In this document: one piece after another, positions 5,776 to 5,804 of the stretch
Numbering within the stretch: the first letter of the stretch is position 1
Layout of the letters: the number at the start of each line of letters is the position of its first letter
Source of the DNA: Chloroflexota bacterium
GTDB taxonomy: Bacteria; Chloroflexota; Limnocylindria; Limnocylindrales; CSP1-4
Assembly: GCA_021790375.1 (NCBI GenBank)
Contig: JAJYEB010000133.1
Span: 1 to 5,804, forward strand
DNA length: 5,804 bases
Direction of reading: 5' to 3'
Notes under the pieces: generated by a model
What the model saw: only the letters and a program-made list of their open reading frames with translations
The model's database searches: none
What the model was told of the DNA's origin: nothing
Translations under genes and position numbers: made by a program

Positions 5776-5804
5776 TCGGACGGGTCGGGCTCACCACTGG
5801 CTCG

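Overview
This is a high-GC bacterial fragment (about 70% G+C by eye, with third codon positions almost all G or C). The codon use and the GTG starts preceded closely by a -10-like box suggest an actinobacterium or a similar high-GC phylum such as Chloroflexota or Dormibacterota. The sequence alone does not settle the lineage. I see no rRNA, tRNA, CRISPR array, insertion sequence, phage gene or recognisable defence operon.

Layout. Positions 1-1729 (+) hold the C-terminal three quarters of a molybdopterin-dependent oxidoreductase of the FdhF/YdeP group. The window cuts it one codon before the predicted metal-binding cysteine. Positions 1757-2542 (+) encode a multi-pass membrane protein of unknown function (called A here). 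After a 109-nt convergent gap, three minus-strand genes follow. Positions 3427-2652 encode a Mut7-C RNase-domain protein with an N-terminal ubiquitin/ThiS-like domain; its reading frame is broken by an apparent 1-nt deletion near codon 22. Positions 4285-3482 encode a second membrane protein (B), a clear paralog of A. Positions 5709-4456 encode a secreted right-handed parallel beta-helix protein. A 13-bp perfect hairpin at 4361-4392 probably terminates the beta-helix transcript.

How the parts relate. The oxidoreductase and the beta-helix protein have no visible functional link to the rest. The most coherent unit is the central block, where paralogs A and B lie in inverted orientation around the Mut7-C gene. 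A and B share a strongly conserved N-terminal motif and an internal duplication whose charge pattern suggests two repeats of opposite membrane orientation, as in many transporters. The genes for A, B and Mut7-C each have a -10-like hexamer 7-8 nt before the start codon and no convincing ribosome binding site, which suggests leaderless transcripts. The beta-helix gene instead has a strong GGAGG site with a hairpin directly against it.

I do not see a convincing new multi-gene system. The items most worth following up are the unnamed membrane family, its paralogous pair around Mut7-C, and the Mut7-C frameshift.
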